64,000 nucleotides of DNA from the NCBI GenBank assembly GCA_022818135.1, contig JAFMSR010000008.1, forward strand, positions 30,241,655-30,305,654. Reading direction: 5' to 3'. The first letter of the stretch is position 1, and every line of letters starts with the position of its first letter. The notes beneath the pieces are model-generated. The model did not search any database. It saw only the letters and a list, made by a program, of their open reading frames with translations, and was not told the origin of the DNA. The position numbers and the translations under genes were made by a program. Of the stretch, positions 31,701-46,700 are shown in pieces. The DNA comes from Saxidomus purpurata (lineage: Eukaryota > Mollusca > Bivalvia > Venerida > Veneridae).

Positions 31701-34700
31701 TGTTCTTCTGTATGACCGACACTTGTAATGATGAAACCTTTATTTCGAAACACCGCATTTTTGTCCCTGTCTGTGTCACTCCTCAACATGTTTAGACTTT
31801 CAGTGTCCTTAGTGTCCGTTCTTGTATGTTTGTTCCTATTAAAATCGGGTCGTTGATCTGCCTTATTAAATTTTGTTATTTCTTCCGCTGTTAGGTTTCG
31901 CTCCCTTTTATTTTCAATCCATTTAACTCTGTAGACTGAAACAAGAAAGAAGAACTTGAGACCGGTGCTGTCATGTGTTGAAGTTGTTACTTACTTTTCA
32001 TTAAGAACACACACTTGTTGTCCTAGGTCATTAACTATTTTCGATCAGTATCCATAAGTCAAGTACATGTATATTAAAGACTCCTACGTGATTCGTAATA
32101 GGCAATTTTATCAGAATATTCTACGTAAAACTGACTGTAATGGAAAACATTTCTAAAATGTCTCAAGTTATAAGTTACATTTAACTCAAGCTGATTTTCG
32201 TAAAGTGAAATTGATTAAATCTTTTGCGCAATTCAACATACCATTATCACTTTGAACTTTCAGGATTGTGGCTGGATAGTCTGTGCCTGTCTCAGCATAG
32301 TATGCCCATACCCTTTCTCTCACACGGAACTCAGCCTGATAAAAAATAAGATTTGATACTAATTTAGTGCTCATTTATTGTCTTACTTTACAACTTTTAC
32401 AAAATATTGTCCAGAAGGTACAATGTATGTTCAATAATCGAACTTCTGAATTGAATTAATGATTCTTTAAGTTAAAGTCCAATGTCTATTACTTATTTGA
32501 AAGATATTGACCGTAATTTGTTCGAATATACATTCCAAACGTTGATATAATTTGTTGGCAGATAACTAGGCTAGAGAAATTGATATATTTTCCAAATAAA
32601 TTTGATGGTATGTGTTCTTGTGTTCTAAATATTTTAGAACTTGTAATGCTGGTATGAACAAAATGACTGCCAACTATACGGCGGCGATACGATTTGTTTC
32701 ATGATAGTCGTGGTATTGTACATTATATCCTAGCATTTAGACAGTTTCTAAGTCTATCATTCAAATTAATCGCAAACGCATCAAACTCGGTGCACAATAT
32801 ATTTTCACACAACCTGCCCATTTATTTCCAAAAGAAGCGGAAAGATTATCGATTAATCAAAGTATATAAGATATTGGTAACTTTCATAGAATTATAACTC
32901 ATTTTAATAAAACAGTAATTAAATAACTTACCGTCTGTTGAATTGCTGTCGTCAGAAAAATCGTAAACATTGGTCATTCTTAGGTACATGTCGACTTCTT
33001 TCAGTGGCAAAACCGTTCACTCGTACTACTACAAAAAGTAAATACGCGATACTGGAGCTACGCGGCATCTGATTGGTCAATTTCTTCAGTTTGGTTTACA
33101 GGCGGGGGTTACACTCTAGAGCACATGCCTGATACTGATAGGATTTCTGGCTTTCCAATGTGCAGTTATACACTCTGCTTGAGGTAATTATATCTGACCT
33201 TTTTATCGGTCAGACCAAGGCCATTAATTATCTGTGCAGAAGTTCAACATTGCTCATGCCACTCTCACCAGTTATGTTACTGTTCAAAATTTTAAGATAC
33301 AAATATATGAATTAACCAAATTTGTAACCAATTTTTTTTTATCTGTTTAGAAGATATTTCTTTTTGACCATAGTGTTAAACCATGGAAATAGTTTTTGAC
33401 TATCCTACTAAAAAACCCGTTATTAAGTTTCATTTTTGTTTTTAACCCCTACGTCACTTGGTCAAAAATTCCCTCATTATCTGCTAACCTTTGATCATTA
33501 TTTTTTCAGCAAACGATACATCGTGAAACACTATTTAAAGGCATAAAAAAAATTATAATACAATGAGTCCCCTGTTTGGTTTTCGTCCAGTTATGTTCAA
33601 GCAAACTTGGAAGAAGTTACTTAACTTGTTTATTATATATATATTTATTTACGGTCACCTGTATGTAATGTGATCTGTCTAATGCGGCTAGCAGCGAGCT
33701 AAAGTGGCTAAAAGTCACCGCTACTTGGCAACTATCTAACTGTATGAATTACGTATGAATGTGTCTAATATGTGATGGCTAGTGCATTACACTTTTTTAT
33801 TGCTTTGCACGCATTTGTAATTTTTAGCAAACGTTTTTTCAATGTCAAACGTTTTAAAAATAAAATATTTGAAAGATAACCTCACAGATATTTGCCAGAC
33901 TAATTATATAAGTCACCGTCTGCTCAGCACACTTTTGTTGGATTAATTGTACCACGATTTAGCATGCAGCATAAAATGTATAGGCAGAAAACAACACGAA
34001 CAGCTACTAAAGTAAACTCAGTTTATAGGGAACCGCTTGGGACCATTTAAATTTGCTCTGATTAATTGAGGTTTTATTGCTAAAAGTCATATAAAATTAC
34101 ATGCCAGATTAGTTAGAATTCTGTGAATCGAAGAGAAATCCCGGACTTTTAGGCATTTGAAATGTTTGCACAATCGCCTATCCTCCTCAGAGTCTTGTAA
34201 ATAATAGTGGGCCAATGACAGTGTATTGATAATAATAAGTTGGAAATAATGAAACAAACTTGATTGCGATGGCACACGTTTGTTGTCGTGTCATTGAGAC
34301 CCTTAAACTGAAACAAGACACGAGTCAAAAGCTCAGTTAGTATCTCAAGTATATCCTCTACGAAATAATCATGAAGAATTAAATGACAGAAAACTCACCA
34401 GCCAATCTTTGTGTTTCAACAAAGCTAAAGTGTACCGTAGCTTTTTTCTGCTTACAGTACACTTACCCTTTTAATCATAATGAAATTTTGCCATATAATG
34501 TTAATTCTTTTATAATCATGGATAACTAAATGACAAAAAACTCCCCACCAAAGTGTGTCCGTACCTGTGTTTGTGGTTCAAGAAAGCTAGGGTATTTAAC
34601 GTGGCATATTTCTACATACACTATAATGAAATTTATCATATTATGTTGATTTAAACTTATTTTGATATGCTTATGGTGTATTTCTACAACAAATCAAAAT

Positions 34701-37700
34701 GCTTAAATATGATTAAAACACTCGGAAAAGTAAGTTGTGTTTCGGACACGGAATTAGCTCCTCCCGACTTTTTTAATTCACACTATTTTTGTTGCATAAA
34801 ACATAGAAATAAAAGTAGAATACATGAATCGCATGCAACACTTATGATTAAGAATCTAAATATTGTTTTTATTTGTGAAAGTTAATCTTAGCATATCATA
34901 CACCCAGATGTTTTAGGGCTAACCGCCACAATGTTTAGAATCCCAGAGACAAAACAATAAATGCAGGCTAACTTCATCTCACTTACGTCATTAGTCCACG
35001 TGATAACGTAAATTTTCAGTGTATCGGTAGCAATTAATTCTGACATCTTCCGCATATTATTACAATGTACATGAAGATCTACTTTCAATATTTGATGATT
35101 TCAACTTAAAATAAGTCTAATTATGCATGATATATTGAATTGTATGACACATATCAGGTGAAAGAGTTTAAAAAAGCCACTATTCATTACCGCCGAAATT
35201 TAAAAGGTTCGTAGGGGCTATGACAGTTTTGATAACTAAAACTGATAAGTATCGAAAAAATCTACGGCTTTGAGTGCCATTCGCTCTCTTGAATTAATCT
35301 GCCCGGCACATACCCTTCGTGGAAAGGCAAATCCGTGAGTTATTTCAAAAGTGGATAGTACAAGATGTTCCTGCAACTGATACATGTATCAGCTACTCTA
35401 GATGGCTGCTTCCTGGAATTCTGATCATGGCAAAAGAAGGGATTTGTGGAGGTCTCGGTCAAATCAATATGCCGGGATTCAAACCTACTACATCCGAGTT
35501 AGGAGTCAGAGTATGTACCTTAACACTACGGCATCTCACTTCCGGCATACATCCATTACCATATTATATGTAGATATTTCAAGTAATACCTCTTTTGATG
35601 CAAGTCAATACTCAGCCATTAGTAGTATTGGGTGAGTATATAAATGTATTCACGAAATACAAATCTTTCGTGAAAACTAATATTTCATGTGATTGTAATA
35701 AAAAAAATCAGGAACAGTCTATCCTAAATTTTATTATGCATTTTCTAAACTGTTCACCAGTTACGCTAGAATAACGCATAGTTACCGACATCCCCGTTTT
35801 TTGATAAAATACGAAACGGTTAGAGTTTCTAACTTTTTTCGCGTGCATTAAGTAAACATTTTAGTAAAAGGCAAATTTCGAGCATAGCCATTTTTGTGTG
35901 GATAAATTCGGAAAAGGAAAATGGCATTTTGTTGTCCCTTTTTGTAACGCAAATTGATTCTGAGTAAATTACCATGAAGGCAATTTTAATAGCTTTTTTG
36001 ATGCCAAGTATATTGTTTTACGTCAACAAATGATCTCAGTACAGTAAGTGTAAGACAAGAGTTGTTTTCGTACGACAGACGTAAAAAGGGTGCAACATGG
36101 TTATGTTTGCGACGTCATGGTAACGTTATGTATATAAATAGCGTCAAATAAAATAATAGATCTGAATCAGAAATATTGGTACCAAACTCAAAAGTGAACT
36201 AGAGAAAAAAGTTAAAGTATGCTTTCACCTTAACAGTTAGTCATCAATAACTTTTTGAAACACTCTAGAATTATAACACTCAAGGAGCTGGTTAGTTTTA
36301 CAACTGCCACACAGAACACTGTTAGCCCCTTTTCAGTAGAACTCCAATATAAGGTTGCATCTTATCAAGTCTATATTGAGTTTGTACATATTTAAAATTC
36401 ATGTAAGCTAAAAATAAAATCCAACTTCTCAATCTGTATAAAAAAACTTTTGCTATTTAGCGATAAATTGAGACAGTTGCCCATGAACGTCTCTGCTTTA
36501 TGCATTTTTCTGACCCTTACCAATGAGCATTTGTAATAATAGTTAATAATACAATATAATTTTTGGCATATTTCATTATTTACATTATTTTCAATTTACC
36601 ACATGTTACAGGTAGGTGAAAATACCAAGTTAAGACTGCACTTCTGACTTATATTCAAATACATTTATGGTATGTTTCAAAAAATTAAATATATTCCATC
36701 CATGAAATTTAACAACTATCAAAAAGGTATACAATTCTAATCTTTATGAGGAATGGAACATTATACTCAAGGTCATTGCTTACAAAAAGTCAATATTCTA
36801 GCTGGTTTGCAGTATTAACTTAGTTTAGGCATCGGTTGTTAAATTGAAAAAAAACTTTAAATAAACTGAAGTAATTCGATACCTTATCTACAAAATACAT
36901 CCAAGATTCAGTTACTAATTTTTAAGATATACTAAAATAAAAAGAGAAAAGGGGCACGAAAACAACTAAAGTTTGAGTTACTTTTACATATTTAAAGCAT
37001 ATTACTTGATCATCACGTAACATATTTTAGTAACTGAAATTGAACATGAAGAAAATTCTGCCAGTTACAAATTATTCTAAACCGTTTAGATGAACAAGAT
37101 AGTGTCAACATCCCGTTATTGTATGTCTGGCAAAAATGTTTATACTGTTCACTGAGAAAACAGATGGTCAATCACGGGATGCTGAAAAACCAGGGCTGGG
37201 CTGGTGGGCTGGGCTGGGTTGGACTCGTGGACTGGGCCCAGCTGGACCCAAGGTAAATGGACTCCCACCAATTTGTTCGGAAATAACCTTTCACTAATTG
37301 ATGGTAATGGCTATTAAGTGAGGGCATATTTCTGATATGCTGACAATCTATAAACAATCCCTACTACAGGGTTCAGAGATGGGTTAATGTTTACAGGTTT
37401 TGAAACCAGACACTTTTATATTGAAAATGTGATACCTGTGTACTATGTAACATAGTTTTAAAACATTATGAAAAATGATATAGATAAGTAACATTGGTAG
37501 GTATGTTGGTAAATTAAGGCATGTAAGTTTGTAGGTAAGGTGTACACTATGAAGATATAGATAGGTAACATTGGTAGGTAGGTTGGTAAGTTAAGGCGTG
37601 TAAGTTTGTAGGTAAGGTGTACACTATGAAAAATAATATAGATAGGTAACATTGGTAGGTAGGTTGGTAAGTTAAGGCATGTAAGTTTGTAGGTAAGGTG

Positions 37701-40700
37701 TACACTATGAAAAATAATATAGATAGGTAACATTGGTAGGTAGGTTGGTAAGTTAAGGCATGTAAGTTTGTAGGTAAGGTGTACACTAATGTATTACTTT
37801 GCAGCAGCTGACAATAGTTATCCGACCCTCCTAATACATGTGTGTGAGGAGCACAGGTTGAAACAGATCATTATAATGACTCCATTGGGTAAACAATACC
37901 TCATTACTGCCTGATAATGAAATATCATTCCAGTACAAGGAACAATGATACAACTTTAACATTATGACCAAGAGGTTATGACCCTATCATCCAGCAGTCC
38001 ATAGCCTTGAGTCCACGGGTCCATGACCTTGGGTCCAGCCCACGAGCCCAGCCCAGCCCAGCCCACGAGCCCAGCCCTGGTTTTTCAGCATGCCGTCAAT
38101 CACAGCAATGTTCAGCAAATGGTGTAAAACAAGTATCATTAGTTGCCATTCTTTCATTTACAACATAATGTGCCCATTAAATTTCGAATTTATGGGATGC
38201 CACACGTTTATCGAGGCTGTTTGTTGACCAGTTTAAGGCCTTTTGACGCTTCTGTGGTCTAATTCACAAAACGCGCGCAAAAATCAATGCATTACACTAA
38301 TGATTCCTATAAAGCAGTAAAGGGATTGGAACAAAAAGAGTAGAGTTATGTTTGTGTTTCTGTCTTCCTGTGTGTTCGCGTGCCTGCCTACATGTATTAA
38401 GTCCGTCCTATGACTTCTCAGCATCAATCTACCTACGATACTTTCTAGTACCTCTTGTCTACAGTGTCGCGTCAAAAAAGTGCGCGGGAAGTCATATTGC
38501 GCTGTTTCTCGGCCAAAATAAACTTTCGTCAGATTGACTTGAAACTAGGAGGGATTGCACTTGGAGTAACGGCCGGTACGGAATCACAACTTTATTTCAT
38601 TTTGATGTCGGTTACCTGGCAACAAAGTGACGTTAAGACGCCACCTAGCGACACAGTTTATGCTGTGCAGTATCGTGCCTTTTCCTGCTCCGAGGTATCG
38701 AAAAATGAAAATTCAAAATGTGCTGTGTAGAAGGTGATATTTTCTCTCGATTGGTATATTTGAATGTATTGAACTAGCTTGAATGTACATTATGGTGGTA
38801 GACAAACAACGTCCAAACGTCATCAAGCGGACAAATGTACGCATAAATGAGAATTTAGCCAATACGCCCTGGTAAAAGTCTTTAAAAGATTAGCAATGTA
38901 TCCAACGAGCATTTATCTACAAAATTAGAACACACAAATGTACTTTTTGTCTTACTTTTTTCAGTATTGGTGCGCCTTTTATGTCACTGCAATCCGTAAA
39001 ATAAAAGAATTTTGACGTCGAAATGTCCTTAGGTGGTCGTATTTTGCATATAGATTTTGTCAATTTATGTCTATAGTCCTGGCAGAAGTCTTTCAAAATA
39101 CACATTGTTTTTGCATCGCTTATATGTATTAAATACAGTAGTAACAACTTTTTTCGATACAGAGCCGGCTTCGGTCGTCTGCTCCTGAAAAGTGGTCCAG
39201 CGATGGAATAATGTGGGAATGGAACTTCTGAGAGGAATCGTACGGAGATTCGGGGCGAGGGGGCGAGGGAGCGTACCCGTCCCCCAGACAAAATATCAAT
39301 GCTTCTGTATTTGTATTGCATTGTATGTACGTTTGCAAATTGAACTTTAAGATAAGTTTGCAGATTTTTTTTGAAAAGGTATGAACTATCTAGGAAAATT
39401 CAGCATATTTATTTATGTTATTGCGCTTCTGGTAACATCAACATAACACTGTTCAACTGATAGCGATTGACACTCAAATTGAAGATTGCTTTTGAAATGA
39501 CATACTAGCATATTCCAGTTTGATGTATAAAATACACAGTATGAAACAATAGCATGTCAGTTTATGATTTTATACATGATTATGTGATTATTGATTTCTT
39601 GTGCTAGACTTTAATTACAAACGTTCTCACATAATAATAAAGGTAAGATTAAGACAAAAGCTGCCGCGAGTGTCACGTTTTTTGTGTTACAGAATATTAC
39701 CATACATGAATATTATTTAAAAGAGCTGTTTAGTTAGACTACGCGTTCTGATTGAAAGTGTTTGCGTTTGATCCGGAGAAAATCCGATGTGAAAAAAGAG
39801 AGAACTGAAATGAAAAGTTATAAGCGATGATGAAACATACGAAAAGTGACTTTGCAGTAGCAGAAGTTGGTTATAGCAGTGACACACTGCAGCTGCAGTA
39901 GCAGTTGCAAATCGTGAAATTTACAAAAGCCGTAGCTGAGTAGCAGTTGAAGTAGCTGAGACTAGCATTGAAGCAAATATTTTAAGTCAGCGAATAATGA
40001 TCAGCTAGCTTAATAAGTTATGTCATGAGCACGAGGTTCAGATCGAAATATCCGTCACCGAGGGTAACTGTTTTGCTGGAAACGAAGCTCTGCCGAGTCC
40101 CCGCTGGTGACGGATATTTCCATCTGAGCAAAGTGTCTCATGATGGAAACTTTGATGGAAACTTTTTCTTGCAAACCGTCTTGCACTTTAAAGTAGATTT
40201 CTAAATGCTAACTTATCAAAATGAGGAATTATCATGAAAAACAAACGATTTTCTGGCGTTGTGTTTAGAAAAGTGACGTCACAATGTTTATAACGATACG
40301 TCATAAGTAATTCACGAGAGTCGTCTGGCATAGGAGGGGTGCCAGACCGGTTTTTCTTGCATATCGGATCGGCATTTCCGGTGATTTTGCCCATGCCGGA
40401 AAAACCGGTCTGGCACCCCTCCTATGCCAGACGACTCTCGTGAATTACTTATGACGTAACGTTATAAACATTGTGACGTCAATTTCCCAAACACAACGTC
40501 GGAAAATCGTTTGTTTTTCATGATAATTCATCATTTTGATAAGTTTGCATTTAGAAATCTACTTTAAAGTGCAAGACGGTATGCAAGAAAAAGATTCTAT
40601 CATGAGACACTTGGCTCAGATGGAAATATCCGTCATCTCGGGTAACTGTTTTACGGGAACTCGGCAGAGCCTCGTTCCCGCCAAAACAGTTACCCTCGGT

Positions 40701-43700
40701 GACAGATAATCATTGACTTACGATAGTAATATTAAATCGGATTCTGTGTGACTCCATGAAATCTAAGTTCAACCCCCATTCCGTCGCATCCATAGTTTTA
40801 CGCTATAGACTTACATGTTAAATCAAGACCAGGGATGCAAATGTAGTAATTTATTTGAAAATCTAGACGGTATAACTTTATGGTATGTTGTCATAATAAA
40901 ATATGATAGTACATGTATTTAGAAAAATAACCGTATTCAAAGTGAGGCACAATTCAACCTTTTGTAAATTCTGTAAAACCTCACTTTCTGTATCTTGAAT
41001 TAATTATTAGAAGACCGAGATTGGTAGACATTGAAAACGTTCATCTGTGATTGGCACCTTACCATTAACTTTTGTTATGCATGGGCCATAAAACCCTCAT
41101 CTCGCATCCTTCAACGATTTGGATTTGAAATGCAACACCTGTGTAACAGTGCTAGGACCAAGGTTTCTCCAGCAAGTTATTAATCTGGCATGTAATTGAT
41201 ATCTTCATGGTGATAATCAAGTGGCCATTACTGCCCAGCATGATGTAGCATGATGTAGCTATTAATTACTTGTGGTCAGAACATTTTGGGGATTATTTTC
41301 CCATGGTGCTGATAAAATGGATGTAGGATACAACATTATGTTTGCAAACTTTATTTGTGAATCATACATTTACACTGCATAATAAGTTAAGTATATCATG
41401 GTATGTTCAGTGTAAGCTTTAACAGTTATAATATAGAATGATATATTTAGGGAAATACATTGTTGAACTGCTAATTAGAGAATATAGCTAATGAATTGCT
41501 AAAGCATGTTTCTTTGGCCATAAAAAGATAATGAAGTAAGCATGTATAGAATATTTAACAAAACTACTGACGGAAAAAAATATTTCTTAGAGATATACTT
41601 AGCTAAATATTATAGAAAACTCATAAATATCTAAACACCTTATCAATATACAGTTTAATGTTACACGAAAAGGTTCACAAGGTATAATGTAATTTGGTGA
41701 CACGTTAAGTATTCCCTGCATTTCATAAGATATTTTTCAAATGCAAAACAATTCATTATGGCAATAAGACAAAATGAATTCAACTATTTAGCTAATACTG
41801 ATTTAAAAATAAACTTATAGAACTCGGATACATACAGGGATTTTCCAAGACCCAAATTAATTTGCTTAATGTAATAATCTAAACACACATAAGCATTTAT
41901 AAGTCCTGTATATAGTCATTTCACGTATCTTGACACAGGTACATCAACTTACTTGTTACTAGATAAGGTAATGAAATTGCAAATTCAAAAAGATATATCT
42001 GTCTGATTTAAGAGATATTCTATAAATTATTAGAGATACTGTTTCTTTTGATATAATTATATCTCATGTTTTGAAAGATATCACCCAATACTACACTGAT
42101 ATGTGTTACAATATATCTCTTCGGTTAATTGAGATATAGTTCCATCTAACTAAAATATCTCCGCTACTTAATCAAAAATATCCTCACAAAAGACATATCT
42201 GTTGTTAACCCAGATATATCGGTTAAACATACAAATACCAATGCCTAAAATATATGGAGATATCTATCTAATCATGACAGATATCTCTGTTTTGAAGCCA
42301 CACAGAGGTATCTTTTTTACTAGAAAGATATCTTTCTGTCTTACAAAGACACCCCTGCATTTGAGAGATATTTCTCATATGACATGATAATTATAATTTG
42401 ATAAATGCCCTTTGGATATCTAATGATATACATGTATATTGCTTTAATGATATGTCAGTCAGTTCTTCAGATATCTCTTTTTCATGAGACGATATCTTTT
42501 TTCAAAGAGATACGTTGTTATGCATTTTATGTCCATTAAATACATGTATCGTAACTTGTACAGTATACAATAGAACCAATAAATAATGAAAAAAATGATT
42601 GTCTTGTACATGTTGGTAAAGTTACTAACCGATCACGAGCTTAACGCCCGCCTTACAAATTAAGTGGTTTGCCAGTCTTTCGCTTTGAATACTTACCCGT
42701 AAATAAAAAAGTAAAATACCTGAATCTTTGTTGTGTTTTGTGTGATATGCTACTTACTCATGAGACGAATTTGACAGTTATTTAATTGTGTGCAAACGCT
42801 CTTTCATTCCAGTCGTTACTTAGAAATTCACTGAGGGTATAGCTTCGTTATATTTGAATTTGTACTATTTACTTTCTTTTTTACTCCTTCTTGATGAATG
42901 CATACTACTCTACTGGTCACTTTAATAGTTTTTCCATATCGTTTGTATTGGTAAACGTTTTGTTTGTTTACCCTATTACGTGATATACGCTATGCAATAT
43001 ACTGTATAATCGTCTGCTACCAAATTGAGTTATATTCCATTGTTTAGGAGAGTTTTAAACATAAGATCGATCCTTGCTGTAACTTAAAAGAAATATCGTA
43101 TATAAATTGATATGAATAAAAATTGTGTAGATAATATACACATATCTTGATAACTTGAGCAAATGTAGGACATATATAAAGGGGGTCAATATACGTTTCT
43201 GTATAAAATTCATGTAGCTTCGTTATTGCAAATTATTTCGCATATAGTTGAGCAGCATAACTTGGGTTTGAATATGTTTGACTTTATTTGTATTGAATAA
43301 GTATACATATCTTTCATTTATCATATGTACCACCGTATGTAGGCCTACATGAAACTTTTTATGATTTATGTACTTTTCGTCAAGTCGACGACACTTTTAA
43401 GTCATTTTCTCGTTATTACTTTCAAATGGTTAGTGTCCTGAAATAGTTCCCGATACGCATTAAGTGTGTGACATGACCAAAGAAAACATTACTTATCTGT
43501 TAATACTAATGCTGTCTCCGCATTTTTCTTAAATCATTACCTTTTTATTGTCATTGTCCTCTTATTTGATATATTCTAATAAATGTGTTGTCTCAAGCGA
43601 AACTATATCATTTTATTAGAAAATACAAAATATCCTTCAACTTACTTTTCAATCCTGTATATTTATTTGGTTTCTTGAAAAGTTGTATGGTATAACAAAT

Positions 43701-46700
43701 ATGAAATATTTAGTGTGTTATTCAAATCAACAGTGTTGCGAAAACAAACACTTTAATCGATAGGAAGAAAACCCCTCATGATTTCGGTATATGATATTAT
43801 TTCAAATCCCAGCTACGCAGTTACTGTACATCAGTGTATGTGTTGCTTTTTGTTTGTTCCGAGGAAGTATTTGAATCTACATGTAATGTCTTCGTTTGTC
43901 AACAACATAATTGAGCATTAAAACAATTAGATCTATACAAGAGCCGCCTCTTTTATTGGGTGGTAAGCTAGCTGGCCTGTAAACACTATAATCTTTCACT
44001 GACTGATGGTCACGGGTTCGTGTCGCTCTACCATCCTGACCGGTAATATGGCAAACTGGCCCAGTGCTGTCTTTTTCAAAGAATGAAAAATGAAAGAATG
44101 ATTTCAAAGATAATTAAACTTCTCGCGTGTAATTACTTCCCTGCAGAATACTGTAAAACGAAAGTATGCAATTTTGCAGCTTGGTTTGTAGAATACAAAT
44201 TGGGAAACGTAAAATATGAGTGTTTGAAAGATGCGGTATCTCATACGCCGGCTCGTTCTGGTCAACTTCTTAATCCTAAGTGCCAGTCAAAGAATTGTAG
44301 CCAACGGTAAATAACCTTTACCTCAAGTGGGTGGAGTTTTCTGACATAAGACGGCTAGTTCGCTGTAAACAATGTTAGACTGTATCTTTGTATATAGAAA
44401 ACTCTTTAGAAATGGACAATGATTTATACAGACCACTGTTCACTGGTGCAGTATCAAAGGAAAGATCAGGTAAGAAATTCTTTCAATTACTTGCATTTCT
44501 TTAAATACACCATTTCCCCAAATTCTCTATCATTTATTAAATTAAGGCACGTCATCTGAAATGTTTATCAAATAAGTACTGAGTATTCATACTGAGTTGA
44601 TTTATGTTTGTTTTATGCCGCCAAACTTGTAAACTGTTATGAAATATATTGTTAAAAACATTTTTAGAAATAACGAACATCACACATACACCAACCTCTA
44701 AAATCAGGAAACGGACACGTACACCCGTCTTTGAAAAATAAGCTCGTGAAAGCATTAAGAAATATTGCCTTTTACACTACAAAATGCCCATGTACTTTTC
44801 ATCAATCAGATTTAATTTTGCACGTAATAATTATGTTATTGTAAACATATGCTGCACCAGAGGCATTTCAAACGTCACTTTGTTGAAGGTATTATCACAA
44901 TGGTCTACCGGTACGTCGAAATTACTTACGTGCGATTGTTTGAATTTAAAAAAGAAACATTTGTTCTTTTACGTCTAAACTGATATGTTAAGTAAAACAA
45001 CCTAGTTTGTTACCTAGAGGTAGAACATCATACACAATATAAATCATTGTTACAGGAAAGCGTCGAAAGAGCTTGATGTCACTTAGATGTATAGAAGAAG
45101 ATATGGGGTACGACTGCAACTGTGGAAGGCAGTGTAATAAAGCATTAGTCGGAGAAGAAATATTTCTTTAGACGCAAGAAATACATGTGTTTCCAGAAGG
45201 TCAAAAAAGAATGACCAAAGTAATGGAAGTCATCAGAGAGTGTAGTTTGAAGGCCTTAAGAAATGACACGTATCGTGTTAATGACACCATCATTTGCAGT
45301 ATGTTTTAGAAGTTTTAAATATTTTACAGATACTTATTGTACCACGTTATACATTTTACTATCTTTTGATATTGCTAAAGTATTCACTTATCAAATCAAA
45401 AGAGTCTGAATTTAAGTGACAAGTGTCTTTGTACATTGTACTTTTAAAGTTTGACGTAATGTAACATTAAGCAACATGCAAATAATTAGCATATTTCAGT
45501 ATGTATGCAGTTAGTTTATGCAATGCAATTAGACAGATATAAAATCAGTGACATTATGTTGTGAACATATGTATAAAGTCTTAGTTGACTTAAATGATTT
45601 CATGAAACAAAATGCACGTGGTAGTGAATGTTAAATGAAAAAGGTTTTGTAGGTCATTATTATAATGTTCGTCAAATGTTGGTTTGCAATGTACACAGAG
45701 GGGCGACAGAAGTGAAGACAAAACTTGTTTACAAGATATGTTACACCTCAATTTCAGTTTAATATTCATCCATCAAAAGTTTTAGTATTCGTATGTTCAT
45801 TTTATAATGTAAAAGACAAAAGTTAGGTTTTATGAATATTCCTTACAAGCATGTACGCCACCAACATATTGTTTATTGTAATTAAAAACAAATTTCTATT
45901 CGACATAATTATAGACGGTCTTCTAGCTTTTTAAAAAAAATAATGCTAGTTTTTCCAATACTTTCATTTATCACTAATACCAGGGTGGTAGTAGTGACGG
46001 TTGATAAAACCATAGTTGTTTCTTCGTTAACAATGTCAAAAGCCGTTTTACGTTGCCAGGGTCATTCACAGATTCAGGAGAAGCGGTACTTCTGTTGTAA
46101 TAAGCATTATTTAGCGCCGAAATGTGTGTCGCATGTTATGTATTGTACAAAGAAATACGACTTTCTTAATAATTATTGTCTTTTTAGATTGATTGAGCGA
46201 TACTCATGAAGGAATGGAAGAATGAATGAACAGTCAGACAGTCAGTGATTTATTTTAGTAAGTAAGTCATTCAGTCAGCCATTCAGTCAGTCAGTCAGTG
46301 ATTTATTTTAGTAAGTTAGTCATTCAGTTAGTAATTGCGTGGATATTCTGTGGACGTTCGAACATAATTCAAAGCATAAGTTTATTGAAATATGCAAATA
46401 ATTAAATATAACATAGTATAATAAGGTACATTTGGAGGCCTTCGTTCATCTAGTGATAAGGACATAATTGTCAACGTCCAAACGTGCTTAAGCAAATTTA
46501 GAATCTGTACGAACTTACATGTCAGATACCATTCCTTGCCAGAATCCACAAAATGTTAAAGGTACGGATTTATAGTTATATATTTAGATTAAAGCTGATA
46601 GAGCCGTATGTATTAGGTAGAGAACTTATGTAAATCTAATTAAGGGTTTCCGAACATATACATGAGATAAAATCCTACTTTAAATCCTACATACTTCATC

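Noticed and set aside
37458..37786. Frames of 79-91 codons with repeated LPTNLHAL / NLPTYLPML blocks
   Set aside because: Translations of the 77-81-bp tandem repeat in two frames.
38455..38730. A 91-codon protein gene
   Set aside because: No upstream promoter-like or splice signals, no recognisable domain, and composition close to the surroundings.
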